From assembly GCF_000993785.3 (NCBI RefSeq), contig NZ_CP009922.3:4278001-4342000 (forward strand): a stretch of DNA of 64,000 bases, given 5' to 3'. Shown here piece by piece: positions 61,787 to 64,000 of this stretch (position 1 is the stretch's first letter; every line of letters starts with the position of its first letter). A program made the position numbers and the translations under genes. The notes under the pieces were generated by a model. It did no database searches. It was not told the DNA's origin and worked only from the letters and a program-made list of their open reading frames with translations. Source of the DNA: Streptomyces xiamenensis (lineage in GTDB: Bacteria > Actinomycetota > Actinomycetes > Streptomycetales > Streptomycetaceae).

Positions 61787-64000
61787 TCACGATCCACCGC
61801 CCTCGCCGTCGTCCCACCGCCAGCCGGACACCTCCGGCAGATCGTCGCCGTGCTCCCGGATCCACCGCTCGTGCCGGAAACGCACATCCGCCATCCGCTG
61901 CCGTACGCCCGCCGCCCGCACCGCGAGCCCCGGCACCCGGTCGATCACATCCATCACCAGCCGGTAGCGGTCCAGATCGTTGCGCACCACCATGTCGAAC
62001 GGCGTCGTGGTCGTGCCCTCCTCGCGGTAGCCGCGCACATGCAGCTGGTCGTGCCCGGCCCGCCGGTACGTCAGCCGGTGGATCAGCCACGGATAGCCGT
62101 GGTACGCGAAGATCACCGGCCGGTCGCGGGTGAACAGCGCGTCGTACTCACCGTCCGACATCCCGTGCGGATGCTCCTCGGCGGGCAGTAGCCGCGCCAT
62201 GTCCACCACATTGACCACCCGCACCGAGAGCCCAGGCAGCTCCCGGCGCAGCAGCCACGCCGCCGCCAGCGTCTCCTGCGTGGGGACGTCCCCGGCGCAG
62301 GCCAGCACCACGTCCGGCTCCCGCCCGGTGCCCGCCGACTCCGTGCCGGCCCACTCCCAGATCCCGGCGCCGCGCGCGCAGTGTGCCCGCGCGCTCTCCA
62401 GATCCAGCCAGTCGAAGCACGGCTGCTTCCCGGCCACCACCACGTTCACGTAGTCCCGGCTGCGCAGCACGTGATCGGCGCAGGCCAGCAGCGTGTTGGC
62501 GTCCGGCGGCAGATAGACCCGCACCACCTCCGGGCTCTTGTTCAGCACATGGTCGACGAAGCCCGGGTCCTGGTGCGAGAAGCCGTTGTGGTCCTGCCGC
62601 CACACGTGGGAGGTCAGCAGATAGTTCAGGGAGGCGATCGGCGCCCGCCACGGCAGCCGCCGCGCGGAGCGCAGCCACTTGATGTGCTGGTTGGCCATCG
62701 AGTCGACGATGTGGACGAACGCCTCGTAGCAGGAGAACAGGCCGTGCCGCCCGGTGAGCAGATAGCCCTCCAGCCAGCCCTGGCACAGATGCTCCGACAG
62801 CACCTCCATCACCCGGCCGCCGTGCTCCAGATGCCGGTCCACCTCCAGCACCGCGCTCTCCCACTCCTTGCCGGTGGCCTCGTACACCGCGTCAAGACGG
62901 TTGGACGCAGTCTCGTCGGGGCCCATCAGCCGGAAGTCGCGGCGCGCCGCAGTGGCCCGCATCAGCTCGGTCAGCAGCGTGCCCAGCACCTGGGTCGGCT
63001 CGTGCAGCGTGCTGCCGGGCCGCGCCACCTTCACCGCGGCGGCCTCCAGCGGCGGAACCGGCAGCTCCCGCAGCAGCAGCCCGCCGTTGGCGTGCGGCGT
63101 GCTGCCCAGCCGCCGGGTGCCCTGCGGCACCTGGGCCAGTACGGCGTCCCGGGGCCGGCCCAGCTCGTCGAAGAGCTCCTCGGGGCGGTACGAGCGCAGC
63201 CAGGTCTCCAGCTGCCGCAGATGACGCGGGTTCTCGCGCACCCCGTCCAGCGGCACCTGGTGGGAGCGCCAGGTCCCGGCCACCGGCAACCCGTCCACCT
63301 CGTCGGGCCCGGTCCAGCCCTTGGGCGTGCGCAGCACGATCACCGGCCACCGGGGGCGCTCCCGCACCCCGCCCGCCGCGCCGCCGCGTGCCGCGCGCTG
63401 GAGCCGGCCGATCCGTTCCACCGCCTCGTCCAGCGCCCCGGCCAGCTCCCGGTGGACGAGTTCGGGCCGGTCGCCGGAGACGAACAGCGGGTCGTGGCCG
63501 TACCCGCGCAGCAGCTGTGTCAGTTCTTCCTCGGGCAGCCGGGCCAGCACCGCCGGGTTGGCGATCTTCCAGCCGTTCAGGTGCAGCACCGGCAGCACCG
63601 CCCCGTCGTGCACCGGGTCCAGGAACTTGTTCGCGTGCCAGGAGCCGGCCAGCGGCCCGGTCTCCGCCTCCCCGTCCCCGATCACGCACGCCACCAGCAG
63701 CCCCGGATTGTCCAGCGCCGCCCCGTACGCGTGCGCCAGGCTGTAGCCCAGCTCGCCGCCCTCGTGGATCGAGCCGGGGACATCGGGCGCCACATGGCTG
63801 GGAACCCCGCCGGGGAACGAGAACTGCCGGAACAGCCGGGCCATCCCCGCCCCGTCCCGGGGCACATCCGGGTAGACCTCGCTCCAGGTGCCGTCCAGCC
63901 AGGTCCCCGCCACCACCGCGGGGCCGCCGTGCCCGGGGCCCCACACGCACATCGCGTCCAGGTCGCGGGCCCGGATCACCCGGTTCAGGTGCGCGTGCAG
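61787..64000 (-). CDS. xfp: Phosphoketolase, N-terminus off the window
   Basis: About 737 residues of a thiamine-diphosphate phosphoketolase; the frame runs off the right edge, with roughly 50 N-terminal residues missing. Key motifs are 'VWGPGHGGPAVVAGTWLDG', 'PGSIHEGGELGYSLAHAYGA', the ThDP motif 'VIGDGEAETGPLAGSWHANK', and 'TSHVWRQDHNGFSHQDPGFV'. It cleaves xylulose 5-phosphate (and often fructose 6-phosphate) to acetyl phosphate plus glyceraldehyde 3-phosphate or erythrose 4-phosphate. No acetate kinase gene is in the window. It converges on the DUF5753 regulator gene. Confidence 0.94.
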   Translation of the reverse strand: MHAHLNRVIRARDLDAMCVWGPGHGGPAVVAGTWLDGTWSEVYPDVPRDGAGMARLFRQFSFPGGVPSHVAPDVPGSIHEGGELGYSLAHAYGAALDNPGLLVACVIGDGEAETGPLAGSWHANKFLDPVHDGAVLPVLHLNGWKIANPAVLARLPEEELTQLLRGYGHDPLFVSGDRPELVHRELAGALDEAVERIGRLQRAARGGAAGGVRERPRWPVIVLRTPKGWTGPDEVDGLPVAGTWRSHQVPLDGVRENPRHLRQLETWLRSYRPEELFDELGRPRDAVLAQVPQGTRRLGSTPHANGGLLLRELPVPPLEAAAVKVARPGSTLHEPTQVLGTLLTELMRATAARRDFRLMGPDETASNRLDAVYEATGKEWESAVLEVDRHLEHGGRVMEVLSEHLCQGWLEGYLLTGRHGLFSCYEAFVHIVDSMANQHIKWLRSARRLPWRAPIASLNYLLTSHVWRQDHNGFSHQDPGFVDHVLNKSPEVVRVYLPPDANTLLACADHVLRSRDYVNVVVAGKQPCFDWLDLESARAHCARGAGIWEWAGTESAGTGREPDVVLACAGDVPTQETLAAAWLLRRELPGLSVRVVNVVDMARLLPAEEHPHGMSDGEYDALFTRDRPVIFAYHGYPWLIHRLTYRRAGHDQLHVRGYREEGTTTTPFDMVVRNDLDRYRLVMDVIDRVPGLAVRAAGVRQRMADVRFRHERWIREHGDDLPEVSGWRWDDGEGGGS

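Overview
The window is from a high-GC actinobacterium, almost certainly a Streptomyces or close relative. Coding regions show strong third-position G/C bias, GTG starts and 4-bp ATGA/GTGA overlaps are frequent, and many families are typical of streptomycetes (SAV_2336-type vWA, FxsB/FxsT, DUF6104, DUF5753, CvnA/B-like kinase, SigE-family sigma factor, ergothioneine genes).

Layout. 1-4.2 kb holds small accessory genes: a Uma2 nuclease cut by the left edge, an AraC regulator divergent from DUF2000, a GNAT enzyme and an MDR reductase. 4.2-12.5 kb is a GntR-controlled catabolic operon with every junction tightly spaced or overlapping: MFS transporter, dihydroxyacetone-kinase-like kinase, RpiB-like isomerase, TIM-like isomerase, xylose-isomerase-like decarboxylase, oxidoisomerase, transketolase. 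This gene set matches D-apionate degradation through L-erythrulose and tetrulose phosphates to erythrose 4-phosphate. 12.8-15 kb holds a PadR/DUF4097 pair behind a perfect 14-bp inverted repeat, and a DUF6104 gene.

15.1-28.1 kb is the most unusual part. A trypsin-VMAP / MoxR ATPase / vWA conflict-type system runs straight into an Fxs peptide system: precursor, FxsB radical SAM enzyme, HExxH-type peptide hydroxylase, and FxsT (TIR, NB-ARC, TPR). The precursor lacks the usual C-terminal FxSxx end.

28.3-30.9 kb looks like a lower-GC acquired cassette (NmrA-like, SnoaL-like, MmyB-like regulator) next to a decayed Tn3-family transposase fragment. 31-42 kb is conserved chromosome: kgd (2-oxoglutarate dehydrogenase E1/E2), a two-component system, a spermidine-synthase-like protein, a PP2C-like protein, and an orphan CvnA/CvnB-like pair. 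42-51 kb holds NlpC/P60 and CHAP secreted proteins, a YeeE-type sulfur transporter behind a Cys-containing short ORF, a TetR regulator, a site-2 protease, PolX, and a phosphoribosyltransferase-hydrolase fusion. 51.2-56.7 kb is DoxX-egtA-egtB-egtC-egtD, making ergothioneine, with an unusually long EgtD. The right end has a DUF3152 protease-like protein, a SigE-type sigma factor with its membrane partner, an epimerase, DUF6328, a DUF5753 regulator and a phosphoketolase cut by the edge.

Three conserved genes (kgd, the response regulator, the sigma-factor partner) each carry one apparent frameshift that is repaired by adding a single G/C to a homopolymer. This suggests residual sequencing errors rather than three true pseudogenes.
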